Below, piece after piece: positions 1 through 8,729 of a stretch of DNA of 64,000 nucleotides; position 1 is the stretch's first letter; the number at the start of each line of letters is the position of its first letter. Source of the DNA: Halomonas sp. LR3S48 (GTDB lineage: Bacteria > Pseudomonadota > Gammaproteobacteria > Pseudomonadales > Halomonadaceae). The DNA lies in NCBI RefSeq assembly GCF_025725665.1, contig NZ_CP107009.1, forward strand, positions 2,852,001-2,916,000, in the 5' to 3' direction. Below the pieces are notes generated by a model, which had not been told where the DNA came from, did not search any database, and saw nothing but the letters and a program-made list of their open reading frames with translations. The position numbers were made by a program, and so were the translations under genes.

Positions 1-844
1 AGCCCCGAACATCATCTATGGCGCGTTCTACCCGCTGGGTTACGCCGTAGCCCGTGATAGTAGTCATTGCTACCAATGCCACCACCAGAAGCCAGCCCCC
101 TCCGGCCGTCTGGAGTAACCGGTGCCGAGGGAGAAAGGGGTAAAAGGCTCCGTAGCTCATCCAGGCAAGCAGGGGTACGGCTACCCAGCCGCCGCGGGTG
201 CCGGACAGGAAGGAGGCAGCAAGACCGGCCACCGCAGAGAGCCCCAGTGCAGGAGTGAGCCAGGACCAGGAGGAAAACGGACGGTCAAGGCGACCCAGCA
301 TGGCCACTAGCGCCAGCACGCCAAGCAGCAGTGAGAGATTACCGAAAGGGATGGCATTCATACCGTTGTCCGCGCGATAAGCACCGAGCACGAAGCGCTC
401 GTACAAGGCAATGACACCGACTCCCACCCCTCCTACAACCAAGCCTAGCCACAAGCCCACCCGTGAGGGTGGGTATCGACGCCACCACATCATCAACCCT
501 GCCGCCAACAGAGACCATAACGGCATCATTTCGTCATCTGGCTTCACGCTAGCGAATACGCCGCTGCGAGCTGCGTCCATGCACCACAGCCCAGAGAAAG
601 CAATAAGAGACAACAGCCAGAGCCGATCCTCCCTATCCATCCTTTGCCGCGCCCCCTTTATCGGGTCACGGCGCAGCATCGCCCCCGCCAGAGCCAGCAT
701 CAGTGCCACTAGCGATACCGCCTTGTATCCGCAGGGAACTAGAAGCAATAGAGACACGAAGGCCCCCAGCAGGATCGTATGCACCCATCGCCAAGAGCTG
801 TCGCCTTGCTCGACGATCCTTGATCCCGACGTGGCTTGGGACAT
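1..844 (-). CDS. O-antigen ligase / Wzy-like membrane protein (partial, cut by left edge)
   Basis: An open frame of 281 codons runs from an ATG at 842-844 off the left edge of the window, so the C-terminal part is missing. The translation begins MSQATSGSRIVEQGDSSW and is very hydrophobic, with repeated membrane segments (for example near residues 20-60, 125-145, 165-185 and 195-215). It contains a LSGTRGGWVAVPLL stretch like the SGSRGxW motif of the O-antigen ligase/polymerase (Wzy_C, PF04932) superfamily. A good Shine-Dalgarno (GGAGGG, about 7 bases upstream) supports this start. Such proteins polymerise or ligate undecaprenyl-linked glycans on the periplasmic face of the inner membrane. It lies just downstream of a Wzb-like phosphatase at the edge of the polysaccharide locus. 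Whether it is a polymerase or a ligase cannot be told from this part. Confidence 0.75.
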   Translation of the reverse strand, partial: MSQATSGSRIVEQGDSSWRWVHTILLGAFVSLLLLVPCGYKAVSLVALMLALAGAMLRRDPIKGARQRMDREDRLWLLSLIAFSGLWCMDAARSGVFASVKPDDEMMPLWSLLAAGLMMWWRRYPPSRVGLWLGLVVGGVGVGVIALYERFVLGAYRADNGMNAIPFGNLSLLLGVLALVAMLGRLDRPFSSWSWLTPALGLSAVAGLAASFLSGTRGGWVAVPLLAWMSYGAFYPFLPRHRLLQTAGGGWLLVVALVAMTTITGYGVTQRVERAIDDVRG

Positions 845-917
845 TAGCTACCCTCCGGACCATTCATTCACCGGCATGCTCTGACGCGAGCCAACCACGT
901 CAGAGCCCAGGCTCGCT

Positions 918-1355
918 TCACAACTTGCCGACCCAGCTATCGGCTGCCTCGCGGAGCAGCTGGTGTACTTGCCGAAAAGCTTCGTCGCTCTTGCGGTAGG
1001 GATCGGGAATTTCGCGCCCCTGACCGCCATCCAGCCAGCGTCCGAAGAGCATTGTCTTACCCAGCACGGAGGGAGCCATCTGGCCAACAGCAAGGCGCTG
1101 GCCATCGGACATCACCAGCACCAGGTCGGCCTTGAACAGGGTCTCCAAGCTGACTTGCCGCGCTTGGTGAGCACTGACGTTCAAACCTTCGGCCTCGGCC
1201 AATAATCGGGCCGTAGGTTCTACCCCCTGACCTTCCAGCGCGTTCAAGCCCGCTGACTCGATCTGCTTGCCGGGTAGTCGAGCTTCCAGCATCGCCGCAG
1301 CGACAGGGCTACGGCAGATATTGCCGGTGCAAAGTATTAGGATTCGTTGAAACAT
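918..1355 (-). CDS. wzb: Low-molecular-weight protein-tyrosine phosphatase (Wzb/Etp-like)
   Basis: The 145-residue product has the family's full length and signature: the P-loop CTGNICRSP with nucleophile Cys9 and Arg15 near the N-terminus, and the general acid Asp118 in a DPYRKS context. Family members such as Wzb dephosphorylate the C-terminal tyrosine cluster of Wzc-type kinases and so control capsule or exopolysaccharide polymerisation. A Wzc-type kinase is encoded at 13,236-15,470, the likely substrate, although the two genes are not adjacent. A GAGG Shine-Dalgarno precedes the ATG by 6 bases. The gene leads into the O-antigen-ligase-like gene 73 bases downstream. Family assignment is secure; the substrate is inferred. 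Confidence 0.9.
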   Translation of the reverse strand: MFQRILILCTGNICRSPVAAAMLEARLPGKQIESAGLNALEGQGVEPTARLLAEAEGLNVSAHQARQVSLETLFKADLVLVMSDGQRLAVGQMAPSVLGKTMLFGRWLDGGQGREIPDPYRKSDEAFRQVHQLLREAADSWVGKL

Positions 1356-1877
1356 AGCGCCTCGATGATGACATTGGCAGGATTAGCCAGGTTTAGGTCT
1401 GCTACGCACACAGCATCCCTCAAGGGATGAGCCTGAACAATGACTCCACGGTATCACGCCGCATTACCAAAAATAGATTGGAGAAATTTTCTCCTGAGAA
1501 GAATGTTACTATTTTTTTCCTCACTCGAATTGCGATTTTTCACAAACCGAGCATTAGAACAGTCCCTCTTCGCTCCTAGTTATCAAACAGAGAAGTGTAC
1601 TTAACCATTTATTTCTACACAGATAATTAGTTCCCTACTCGCCCCTGGAGTATTACAGATCTCGTTATGTCTGTTTTATACTTTACTCTTTTTTCTTTGT
1701 AACTAAACGTATCCATATCGAGCTCCTGCTTAGGAAAATCAACTTGGGCATTCCCTTTTCCTTTCATATGCTTCGTAACATTGATTAACAAAAGGGATTG
1801 CTTGCAAAGAATCATGTTGGTCTGTCAGCCATTCCTTTTCAAGATATTTTAGATATCACTTGCAGAAAGGACTCGAC
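1356..1877. other. AT-rich divergent intergenic region, no gene seen
   Basis: This stretch of just over 500 bases separates the minus-strand phosphatase from the plus-strand dehydratase, so it must hold promoters in both directions. It is AT-rich, and no ORF in it has a good ribosome site or recognisable product. A near-perfect palindrome lies at 1480-1494. I could not single out convincing -35/-10 pairs. Confidence 0.5.
1480..1494. repeat. 15-base palindrome (operator-like)
   Basis: GGAGAAA-T-TTTCTCC is a 7-base inverted repeat around one central base, lying between the divergent phosphatase and dehydratase genes. The symmetry suggests a binding site for a dimeric regulator, but the protein is unknown and it could be chance in AT-rich DNA. 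Confidence 0.3.
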
Positions 1878-3896
1878 ATGTTGATGATTCTCTATCGTCT
1901 CTTTCGCTTGCCTCGCCATTACAAGCGAATGATACAAATTTTCATCGATGCCATTTTGCTGACCCTTAGCTTCGTCACGGCCATCTGGCTGCGCCTCGAG
2001 AACATTGAACCGCTCCTGGACCATGGCGCCTGGGGCATGTGGCTGATCGTATTGCCGATAAGCCTGGCAATGTTCGCGAGATTGGGGTTCTACCGCGCTG
2101 TGATTCGCTACCTCAGCGTCAAGGCGATGAAAACGCTATTAATCGGGATTTCGGCCTCCGCTGCTCTGCTCGCCATCATCTCCAGCCTGTCCTCCATCCC
2201 CCTGCCACGATCAACTTGCCTGATCTATCCGATGCTGGCTTTGCTCAGCTTAGGCGGGGTGCGTTATCTACTACGCTCGCTCAACATGCACAGCATGATC
2301 CGCTACAAGGCCAGGGTCATCATCTACGGTGCCGGAGCAGCGGGCTCGCAACTGGTGAACACCCTTCGGCAGGGTTCTGAATATGCGCCAGTTGCCTTCG
2401 TCGACGATTGGCGGGGTATGCACGGCACCTTCGTCGAGGGACTGCAAGTCTACAACCCCAAAATGCTGCCACGCCTGCTCAAGCACTACGGAGCCGAACG
2501 AATCCTGCTGGCCATGCCCAGCGCTCCACGCTCACGCAGACGGGAGATCCTGCGTATCCTGGAGCCCTTGTCCGTTCCCGTTCAGACCCTTCCGAGCATG
2601 GAAGAAATGATCGCCGGTCATGCTCGTCTCAACGAAATTCGCGACGTTACCGTGGAAGATCTCCTGGGGCGCGACCCAGTGCCGCCAAACCAGGAGCTCT
2701 TGGATGCCAATGTGCGGGGGAAGGTGGTCATGGTCACCGGCGCGGGGGGATCCATCGGTTCGGAATTGTGTCACCAGGTGCTCCAGCAGGGCCCCAGAGA
2801 ATTGCTGCTCTATGAGCTCAGCGAGTTTGCGCTCTACACCATTGAGCGCGCCCTGCGACAGCGCATGCAGGAACAAAGGCTGAAGGTGTCGGTGAGGGCA
2901 CTGCTGGGTTCTGTGCAGGATCGGCAGCGCCTGGACACCGTGATGCGTACCTTCGGCGTGGAAACCATCTACCACGCCGCCGCCTACAAGCATGTTCCGA
3001 TGGTAGAGCACAACGTGACCCAGGGCATCCTCAACAATGTCTTCGGCACCTTGGCCACTACTCAGGCAGCCGTGGCCTGCAAAGTGGAAACCTTCGTGCT
3101 GGTCTCGACCGACAAGGCGGTGCGCCCTACCAACGTGATGGGGACTACCAAGCGGATTGCCGAGTTGATCTGTCAGGCGCTGGCCGACCATCAGTCTCAC
3201 ACGCGCTTCAGCATGGTCCGCTTCGGAAACGTTCTTGGTTCCTCCGGCTCGGTGGTTCCGCTGTTCCGTGAGCAAATAGCCAAAGGGGGCCCCATTACCG
3301 TGACCCACCCAGAAGTGACACGCTACTTCATGACCATTCCCGAGGCCGCCCAGCTAGTGATTCAGGCGGGTGCGATGGGTAGCGGTGGCGACGTCTTCGT
3401 ACTCGACATGGGCAAGCCGGTACGCATTGCTGACCTGGCAGAGGAGATGGTTCGGCTATCAGGGCTGGAAGTGCTGAGCGAGGAGAATCCCGAAGGTGAC
3501 ATCGAGATCCGTCATACGGGCCTGCGACCCGGCGAGAAGCTCTTCGAGGAGCTATTGATAGGAGAGAACGTGGCGCCCACAGCCCATCCGCGCATCAGTA
3601 CAGCCAGAGAACACTACTGGCCCTGGTCACGTATGGAAGCTTATCTGGGGCAGCTGTTGCAAGCTGTCGAATATCTTGAGCTTGAGAGGATTCGGGAACT
3701 GCTGATGGCGGCCCCCACAGGTTATGTTCCTAAAGATGAGATCGTCGACCAGGTGTGGCTAGGCCGGACCCCTGCTCCTTCGAGGCAGCGCTCGCTGGAT
3801 CTCCCCATCGAAATCGGGAGTCGACCGGCAAAGGTGCCGGATTCGCGAGAGGCAGCTCCCACTGCCTTCATATCCTCTCCCTCAATGAAGGGATGA
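1878..3896 (+). CDS. Nucleoside-diphosphate-sugar 4,6-dehydratase, WbpM/PglF/CapD type
   Basis: The 672-residue product belongs to the large membrane-bound dehydratases that convert UDP-GlcNAc to the 4-keto-6-deoxy sugar. Four membrane segments occupy about residues 20-135. A first Rossmann motif (GAGAAGSQL) starts near 151, and the catalytic Rossmann motif TGAGGSIGSE near 287. The active-site block reads STDKAVRPTNVMGTTK, with Ser/Thr at 410-411, Met421 and Lys425: the S/T-M-K triad of WbpM-like enzymes, in which Met replaces the usual Tyr. The ATG at 1878 is chosen because AAAGGA lies 6 bases upstream; an in-frame TTG 18 bases earlier has no such site. It is the only plus-strand gene of the glycan locus and converges on elyC. 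Its product would feed the DegT aminotransferase at 4807-5979. Confidence 0.9.
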   Translation: MLMILYRLFRLPRHYKRMIQIFIDAILLTLSFVTAIWLRLENIEPLLDHGAWGMWLIVLPISLAMFARLGFYRAVIRYLSVKAMKTLLIGISASAALLAIISSLSSIPLPRSTCLIYPMLALLSLGGVRYLLRSLNMHSMIRYKARVIIYGAGAAGSQLVNTLRQGSEYAPVAFVDDWRGMHGTFVEGLQVYNPKMLPRLLKHYGAERILLAMPSAPRSRRREILRILEPLSVPVQTLPSMEEMIAGHARLNEIRDVTVEDLLGRDPVPPNQELLDANVRGKVVMVTGAGGSIGSELCHQVLQQGPRELLLYELSEFALYTIERALRQRMQEQRLKVSVRALLGSVQDRQRLDTVMRTFGVETIYHAAAYKHVPMVEHNVTQGILNNVFGTLATTQAAVACKVETFVLVSTDKAVRPTNVMGTTKRIAELICQALADHQSHTRFSMVRFGNVLGSSGSVVPLFREQIAKGGPITVTHPEVTRYFMTIPEAAQLVIQAGAMGSGGDVFVLDMGKPVRIADLAEEMVRLSGLEVLSEENPEGDIEIRHTGLRPGEKLFEELLIGENVAPTAHPRISTAREHYWPWSRMEAYLGQLLQAVEYLELERIRELLMAAPTGYVPKDEIVDQVWLGRTPAPSRQRSLDLPIEIGSRPAKVPDSREAAPTAFISSPSMKG

Positions 3897-3932
3897 ACAG
3901 TAGCAGCCACTCATACAATGGTCGAGAGCAGC

Positions 3933-3959
3933 AAAGCCAGAGCCGGGCGTCTGGCCTTT
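3933..3959. terminator. Hairpin between convergent genes
   Basis: GCCAGA (3936-3941) pairs with TCTGGC (3950-3955) around an 8-base loop. A short A run lies to the left and CTTT to the right, so it could end transcripts from both sides. It sits between the stops of the dehydratase and elyC. The T-tracts are short, so efficiency is uncertain. Confidence 0.5.
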
Positions 3960-4004
3960 CGACGTGAGAGTTATAGAGAATCAGTGAGAAGTGGCGGGAA
4001 ACTT

Positions 4005-4769
4005 TCAGTGCTCCCATACCAAAGCGACCAGCCCCATGTACTCGTGGAGAGCACGTTCGGTCTTGCTCAATGCCTGACTGGTTGGCAGCCAGTAAGCCAG
4101 GTTCCATGCCACTCCGGGGTTTACAAGCCGATGGGTTGGAGCCGCCACAGGATCGAGATCTACCGCTCGGAAATGGGCCATGGCCCTGGGCATGTGGGAG
4201 GCGGAAGTAACCAGCAAAAGCTGGCTACCTCGATCGAGCAGGTCACGTACTGCCCGGGCTTCGCTTGCGGTATCGGTGGGCCAATCGAGAACCACCAGCT
4301 CCACGGCAGTTACGCCAAGCTCGCTCACCGCTTGAGCATAAGCTTCTGCCACGGGGGGCATGCTCTCTAGCCGACTGCCGCCGCTAACCACCAAGCGAGC
4401 CTGAGGGAAATCCTGCAACAACTTCAATCCTTCGGTCAGCCGAAAGAGTGAACTTTCATTTAAACGCGACAGGCTCGAGCCTCCGCGCTCGGGCTGCCAA
4501 CCTCCTCCCAGTACCACGATGGTTTCCACCCATGTTTCTTCACCGGATATCTGCAGCGGCGGGTAACGACTCTCAAGGGGTTCCAGTAACTTATCGGCCA
4601 ACGGACTACAAGCCGCCAATAGAAGCATGACCGTAGCCAGCACACCCAACCCGAGCCCCCCTCGCCGTCTGCCGCTGAAAAATAGCAGTGCAGCGAGGCC
4701 AAGAAAAATAAAGAAGAGAGGTAGCGGCATCGCGTAGACGGCGATCAGTTCCTTCAAGTTGGAGAACAT
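4005..4769 (-). CDS. elyC: ElyC/YdcF-like envelope protein (DUF218)
   Basis: This 254-residue inner-membrane protein has two N-terminal membrane segments (about residues 10-33 and 40-58). A periplasmic DUF218 domain follows, opening with TIVVLGGGWQPERGGSSLSR and containing the conserved ARLVVSGG, D-T-ASEA and TSASHMPRA stretches. In E. coli, ElyC affects envelope biogenesis linked to undecaprenyl-phosphate use. Its place beside an undecaprenyl-dependent glycan locus fits such a role, but the biochemical activity is not settled for the family. An AGGAG site directly upstream fixes the start. It is the last gene of the minus-strand block, 37 bases after the aminotransferase. Confidence 0.8.
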   Translation of the reverse strand: MFSNLKELIAVYAMPLPLFFIFLGLAALLFFSGRRRGGLGLGVLATVMLLLAACSPLADKLLEPLESRYPPLQISGEETWVETIVVLGGGWQPERGGSSLSRLNESSLFRLTEGLKLLQDFPQARLVVSGGSRLESMPPVAEAYAQAVSELGVTAVELVVLDWPTDTASEARAVRDLLDRGSQLLLVTSASHMPRAMAHFRAVDLDPVAAPTHRLVNPGVAWNLAYWLPTSQALSKTERALHEYMGLVALVWEH

Positions 4770-4806
4770 GGAGCTCCTGTAAGCTCAGGGTGCGATACGA
4801 TACCAG

Positions 4807-5979
4807 TCAATCAACGGCAAGTGACATCACCTCGGACAGAGCTCGGCAAGTGAGATCAAGCTCCACCTCGGTTAGCGTAGGATGACAGAGAAACATCAGG
4901 CTGGTTCTGCCCAACTCCCTGGCCACTGGAAGCCCCCCCGGCGGCTGCCAACCGGTTCCCTCAAAGGCCTTTTCCAGATAAATTTCCGAACAGGAACCGC
5001 TGTAGCATGGCACGCCGCGGGATACGATCTGATCGATGATGCGATCCCGGTCCCAACCCTCGGCTAGCGTCTCCGGTTCAACGAATACATAGCATTTGTA
5101 GGCAGCATGCTGAATGTACTCGGGAGGTGTCGGTACCCGCAACCCCGAGCACTCCTTGGCAGCATCCCAGATGCTCTGTGCATTGTACCGACGCTTCTCC
5201 GACCATTCCGCCAAGCGACGCAGCTGCAACCTTCCGATGGCCGCCTGCATCTCGGTGAGCCGCCAGTTGGTACCGAAGTGGTGATGCAGCCAACGAAACC
5301 CGGGGGGATGCCTTTCCTGATATACGGCGTCCCAGCTCTTGCCATGATCCTTGTAGGACCACATGCGCCGCCAGAGCTCCGGGTCGTTGGTCGTCACCAT
5401 ACCGCCCTCACCACCTGTCGTCAGGATCTTGTCCTGACAGAAGGACCAGCAACCAACTTTCGCGATGGATCCGACAGCGCGGCCCCGATATAGTGCCCCG
5501 TGGGCTTGGGCGCAATCCTCGATCACATTGATACCGTTGCGCGCCAGTGACATGAGCCCGTCCATGTCGCAAGGCCACCCTGCCAGATGAACCGCGATTA
5601 TAGCGCGCGTGTGAGGAGTAATCTTGGCGGCAACTGTGGCGAGAGTGATGTTCTGGGAGTCACGATCAATGTCGGCAAAGACCGGAGTCGCTCCCACCGC
5701 GACGATGCAGGAAGCAGAAGCCATAAAGGTGCGTGAGGTAACGATGACTTCGTCACCGGAGCCGATACCCAGTCCGCGCAGCGCCAGTTCCATGGCGACC
5801 GTGCCATTGCTGACAGCGATGGCGTACTCACAGCCAGTTGCCATGGCAAATTCCTGCTCGAAAGCCCGCCCCTCCTCACCGGTCCAGTAGTTGACCTTGT
5901 TCGAGAGGAGTACCTGCTCAACCGCTTTGGCTTCCTCAAGGGTAAAGGAGGGCCATGGGGAAAAATGGGTATTCAACAT
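4807..5979 (-). CDS. DegT/DnrJ/EryC1/StrS-family PLP-dependent sugar aminotransferase
   Basis: The 390-residue product has the family layout. VSNGT (about 57-60) contacts the PLP phosphate, VIEDCAQAHGA (152-162) carries the Asp that pairs with the pyridine nitrogen, and WSFCQDKILTTGEGG-type sequence carries the Schiff-base Lys184. Such enzymes (PglE, WbpE, PseC) transfer an amino group to a 4-keto or 3-keto NDP-sugar. Here the likely substrate is the 4-keto-6-deoxy sugar made by the WbpM/PglF-type dehydratase at 1878-3896. It follows the ATP-grasp gene by 39 bases, so it is probably in the same operon. Regiochemistry and exact sugar are inferred from context. Confidence 0.88.
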   Translation of the reverse strand: MLNTHFSPWPSFTLEEAKAVEQVLLSNKVNYWTGEEGRAFEQEFAMATGCEYAIAVSNGTVAMELALRGLGIGSGDEVIVTSRTFMASASCIVAVGATPVFADIDRDSQNITLATVAAKITPHTRAIIAVHLAGWPCDMDGLMSLARNGINVIEDCAQAHGALYRGRAVGSIAKVGCWSFCQDKILTTGGEGGMVTTNDPELWRRMWSYKDHGKSWDAVYQERHPPGFRWLHHHFGTNWRLTEMQAAIGRLQLRRLAEWSEKRRYNAQSIWDAAKECSGLRVPTPPEYIQHAAYKCYVFVEPETLAEGWDRDRIIDQIVSRGVPCYSGSCSEIYLEKAFEGTGWQPPGGLPVARELGRTSLMFLCHPTLTEVELDLTCRALSEVMSLAVD

Positions 5980-6018
5980 AAGTAAAACCCCTTCGATTCA
6001 TGAGTGCCGGCAACGCCG

Positions 6019-6987
6019 CTACTTGTCGAGCGGCACCAATACCTTGGCGTCGTAACGAAGCATCAAGAGATCCTGCTGCCATCTGTCGAAGCTCTCGATC
6101 TCTTGTCCCAGGAGATATTCACGAATCAGCCAATCAGGGTAATTGGCCCCGGCAGCATCAGCCAGGGGGAAGCCGCCTCCAAAACGCGGATTGATTTCGA
6201 ACGCTTTGATGCGTTGGGTAATGGGCTGGTAGAAGAGCTGCACAGTGATGCAGCCGCGTGCGCCATTCAACTGCTTTAGCCGCTTGGTTAGATAATCGTA
6301 AACGTACCCCTTGCGGGTTATCCCTTTGCTGACTTCACCGCCTCGAACCTCGAGACGCTGCCTCGGTACGAGGCAGCGCATACTTCCATGCCGGTCATAG
6401 TAAGCGTCGACAGTATACTCGTTGTAATCATTGCCGATCGACTCCATGAATATGTTTCGCTCGTCTTCGAGCATGGAACGACTGAGGCGATCCGGTCCGG
6501 AGACCAGGAAGGCACCCTTGCCACTGCTGCCATCGTAAGGCTTGCAGAAGCAAGGGAACGCCAGGGCGTCGCGCGGATAGACTTCAGGCGTATCGATCCC
6601 GATCGACTTGAACACCTTGACGGTGAGTCGCTTGTCCCGGCAATGCGCAATCAACCTTGCATCTGAGATGACGGGTTGCACCGATTCTTCGAGAAATCGA
6701 TTCCGGTACCGCGAAAGAGCCATTAGCTCAGTATCGATGGTAGGTATCAACAACCCAACCTGCTGCTCTCGGCACAGCGCTAGCAAAGCGTCGATATAAC
6801 CGGGATCGGACACTCGCGGTATGTCAAAACAAGCATCAGCCACATGGCAGGCAGCAGAGTAGCGAGTTGCTGTATCGGCCGCGAACACCTTGGCCAGCGG
6901 CAGATGGAAGCTCAGCGACTTACGAAAGGACTCCAGTAACTCGACGCGTCGCCCCGCAGATAGAAGAAGAATGTTGTGACGCATCAT
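6019..6987 (-). CDS. ATP-grasp ligase (carbamoyl-phosphate-synthase-like) of the glycan locus
   Basis: The 322-residue product begins MMRHNILLLSAGRRVELLESF, typical of ATP-grasp proteins annotated as carbamoyl-phosphate-synthase-like in O-antigen clusters. FCKPYDGSSGKGAFLV is the ATP-binding glycine-rich loop, and FEINPRFGGGFPLADAAGANYP is the Mg-binding E-x-N-x-R block near the C-terminus. ATP-grasp enzymes join a carboxylate to an amine through an acyl phosphate. Placed between a sugar aminotransferase and a PglC-like transferase, it may acylate the new sugar amine with an amino acid or hydroxy acid; this is inference. The chosen ATG overlaps the stop of the upstream transferase by four bases (ATGA), indicating translational coupling; a longer frame upstream would be buried in that gene. 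Confidence 0.8.
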   Translation of the reverse strand: MMRHNILLLSAGRRVELLESFRKSLSFHLPLAKVFAADTATRYSAACHVADACFDIPRVSDPGYIDALLALCREQQVGLLIPTIDTELMALSRYRNRFLEESVQPVISDARLIAHCRDKRLTVKVFKSIGIDTPEVYPRDALAFPCFCKPYDGSSGKGAFLVSGPDRLSRSMLEDERNIFMESIGNDYNEYTVDAYYDRHGSMRCLVPRQRLEVRGGEVSKGITRKGYVYDYLTKRLKQLNGARGCITVQLFYQPITQRIKAFEINPRFGGGFPLADAAGANYPDWLIREYLLGQEIESFDRWQQDLLMLRYDAKVLVPLDK

Positions 6988-7604
6988 GGGTTTCTGTCCA
7001 ATGAACGAGCATTGCGGGAGCCGTTGAAACGTGGGGTGATCTCGTGGCTGCTGGGGGAGATACCTTCCCGAGCCAACACCCTGGTAACGGTCAGGAGGAG
7101 AATCTTGATGTCGAGCCACAGCGAATGATGCTCGACATACCATACATCAAGGCGAAACTTCTCTTCCCAGTTCAGATTGTTACGTCCATTGACCTGAGAC
7201 CAGCCGGTAATGCCCGGCCGCACATCGTGCCGACGGAACTGGGCGGGGCTGTAGAGAGGAAGATACTCCATGAGTAGCGGACGGGGTCCGACAAGGCTCA
7301 TCTCGCCCTTTAATACGTTCCAGAGTTCCGGCAGCTCGTCCAGACTCGTCGCCCGCAATTTCTTGCCAAAGCGTGTCAATCGCCTGCCCGAAGGCAGTAA
7401 CTCACCACCGGCATTGCGTGAATCAAGCATGGTGCGGAACTTGAACATCCGGAAAGGCCGCCCCTGCAACCCGGGACGCACTTGGCTGAATAGCACGGGT
7501 GCGCCGAGCTTGAGCCTAACCAGGGCGGCAATCGCAAGCATGAGCGGCGACAGGACGATCAACAGGACCGCGGCAACACTGATATCGAAGAGACGTTTGA
7601 GCAT
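6984..7604 (-). CDS. PglC-like undecaprenyl-phosphate phosphoglycosyl transferase
   Basis: The 206-residue protein is a small monotopic phosphoglycosyl transferase. It has one N-terminal membrane re-entrant helix (about residues 8-28), then FKFRTM, the catalytic Asp89-Glu90 in SLDELPELWNVLKGEMS, the VGPRPL loop, and RPGITGWSQVNGRN. It would move a sugar-1-phosphate (by context a diNAcBac-like sugar) from its UDP donor to undecaprenyl phosphate on the cytoplasmic face, the first membrane step of the glycan. The AGGAG site 9 bases upstream supports this ATG even though it lies 46 bases inside the preceding glycosyltransferase gene. It is smaller than WbaP/WcaJ because it lacks their N-terminal membrane domain. 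Confidence 0.9.
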   Translation of the reverse strand: MLKRLFDISVAAVLLIVLSPLMLAIAALVRLKLGAPVLFSQVRPGLQGRPFRMFKFRTMLDSRNAGGELLPSGRRLTRFGKKLRATSLDELPELWNVLKGEMSLVGPRPLLMEYLPLYSPAQFRRHDVRPGITGWSQVNGRNNLNWEEKFRLDVWYVEHHSLWLDIKILLLTVTRVLAREGISPSSHEITPRFNGSRNARSLDRNP

Positions 7605-8728
7605 GAAATTCCCATCTCCTTTAGCATGATGGCATTGACCTTGCTTACATCATATTTACGAAGTGCATGCTCGCGTGAGCGCTTCCCCATGGTGGCGATG
7701 AGCTGCGGTGACTCAATGAAGCTACGCATGGCGTTCGCCAGTTGGGGGGCATCCCTGGGTGGTACAAGATAGCCGTTCTCCTGGTCGACGACCGTCTCGC
7801 GACATCCAGGAGTGTTCGTGGTAATGACGGGACGCCCCATTGACAGAGCTTCAAGAATCGTTCTGGGAATTCCCTCGCGGTAGAAGGTAGGCAGTACGAA
7901 GACACTAGCGTTGCCCAGGGCATCGCGTACATCATCCAGCTTGCCCAAATAGTTGATGACGCCATCCTCAACCCAGCGGTCGAGTTCCTGAGCGGTGATG
8001 GAGTTTGGGTTACTATCGAGATCGCCGACCAGCGTGAAAACGACATCGGGATATTTGGTCTTGAGGTTATAGGCCGCCTCAGCGTATTCACGAATCCCCT
8101 TGTCGATCAATAGTCGAGCAATCAGTATAAATACGACTTGCTGAGGGTAAGCACACGGCATGTAGTGATCGATATCAACGCCGGAGCCGTTGACTACTAC
8201 CGAAGGAACAGAATCATTAATTATATTCCGATCGCGGAAGAGAGCCTGATCGTCAGGGTTCTGAAAAAAAACCTTGTTGGAAAAACGCAGCGAATGACGA
8301 TAGAGTTTGGCTGCAATACTGCCAATTAAGCGTGTTTTAACGGTTTGGCCATAGCTGGAGAAGCAATACCCCAGTCCTGTAATCAGAGCAAAACGTCTTG
8401 GACAACGTATCAGCACAGCAGCAAAAGTACCAAATATTACAGGTTTAATAGTATAGCCCATTACGTAGTCGGGCTTGATGAACCACATGAGCCGCACCAG
8501 CTCTACCAGCGTGCGGATATCGTGGAAAGGATTAATTCCGGTACGACTGATATAGACATCATGCGTCTTTGCCCCTATTTGCTCCAGCTGCGTATGCGTC
8601 AGGACGTCTTTGCTGAGATCCGGTGCAGCAGCATGCACTTCTAGCCCGCTTGCTATAAGATCCTTGATGAGCTGGCCACGAAAATTGATCAGTGATCCTG
8701 GCGCGCCGGCAACGATAAGGAATTTCAT
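7559..8728 (-). CDS. GT4-family glycosyltransferase (PglA-like)
   Basis: This 389-residue GT-B fold protein begins MKFLIVAGAPGSLINFRGQL, typical of GT4 enzymes that follow PglC-type transferases. It carries the donor-site E-x7-E element (EGIPRTILEALSMGRPVITT) near residues 290-310, and the ARLLIDKGI turn between the domains. It probably adds the second sugar to the undecaprenyl-linked primer. The start at 8728 is chosen by alignment of the N-terminal strand; the frame can extend 13 codons upstream without a ribosome site. The previous gene ends two bases upstream. Its 3' end overlaps the next gene by 46 bases, an unusually long overlap. Confidence 0.87.
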   Translation of the reverse strand: MKFLIVAGAPGSLINFRGQLIKDLIASGLEVHAAAPDLSKDVLTHTQLEQIGAKTHDVYISRTGINPFHDIRTLVELVRLMWFIKPDYVMGYTIKPVIFGTFAAVLIRCPRRFALITGLGYCFSSYGQTVKTRLIGSIAAKLYRHSLRFSNKVFFQNPDDQALFRDRNIINDSVPSVVVNGSGVDIDHYMPCAYPQQVVFILIARLLIDKGIREYAEAAYNLKTKYPDVVFTLVGDLDSNPNSITAQELDRWVEDGVINYLGKLDDVRDALGNASVFVLPTFYREGIPRTILEALSMGRPVITTNTPGCRETVVDQENGYLVPPRDAPQLANAMRSFIESPQLIATMGKRSREHALRKYDVSKVNAIMLKEMGISCSNVSSISVLPRSC

Positions 8729-8729
8729 A

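Noticed and set aside
1627..1815. 62-codon minus-strand ORF in the phosphatase/dehydratase gap
   Set aside because: It lacks a ribosome site and family, lies in AT-rich intergenic DNA, and would be in the promoter zone.
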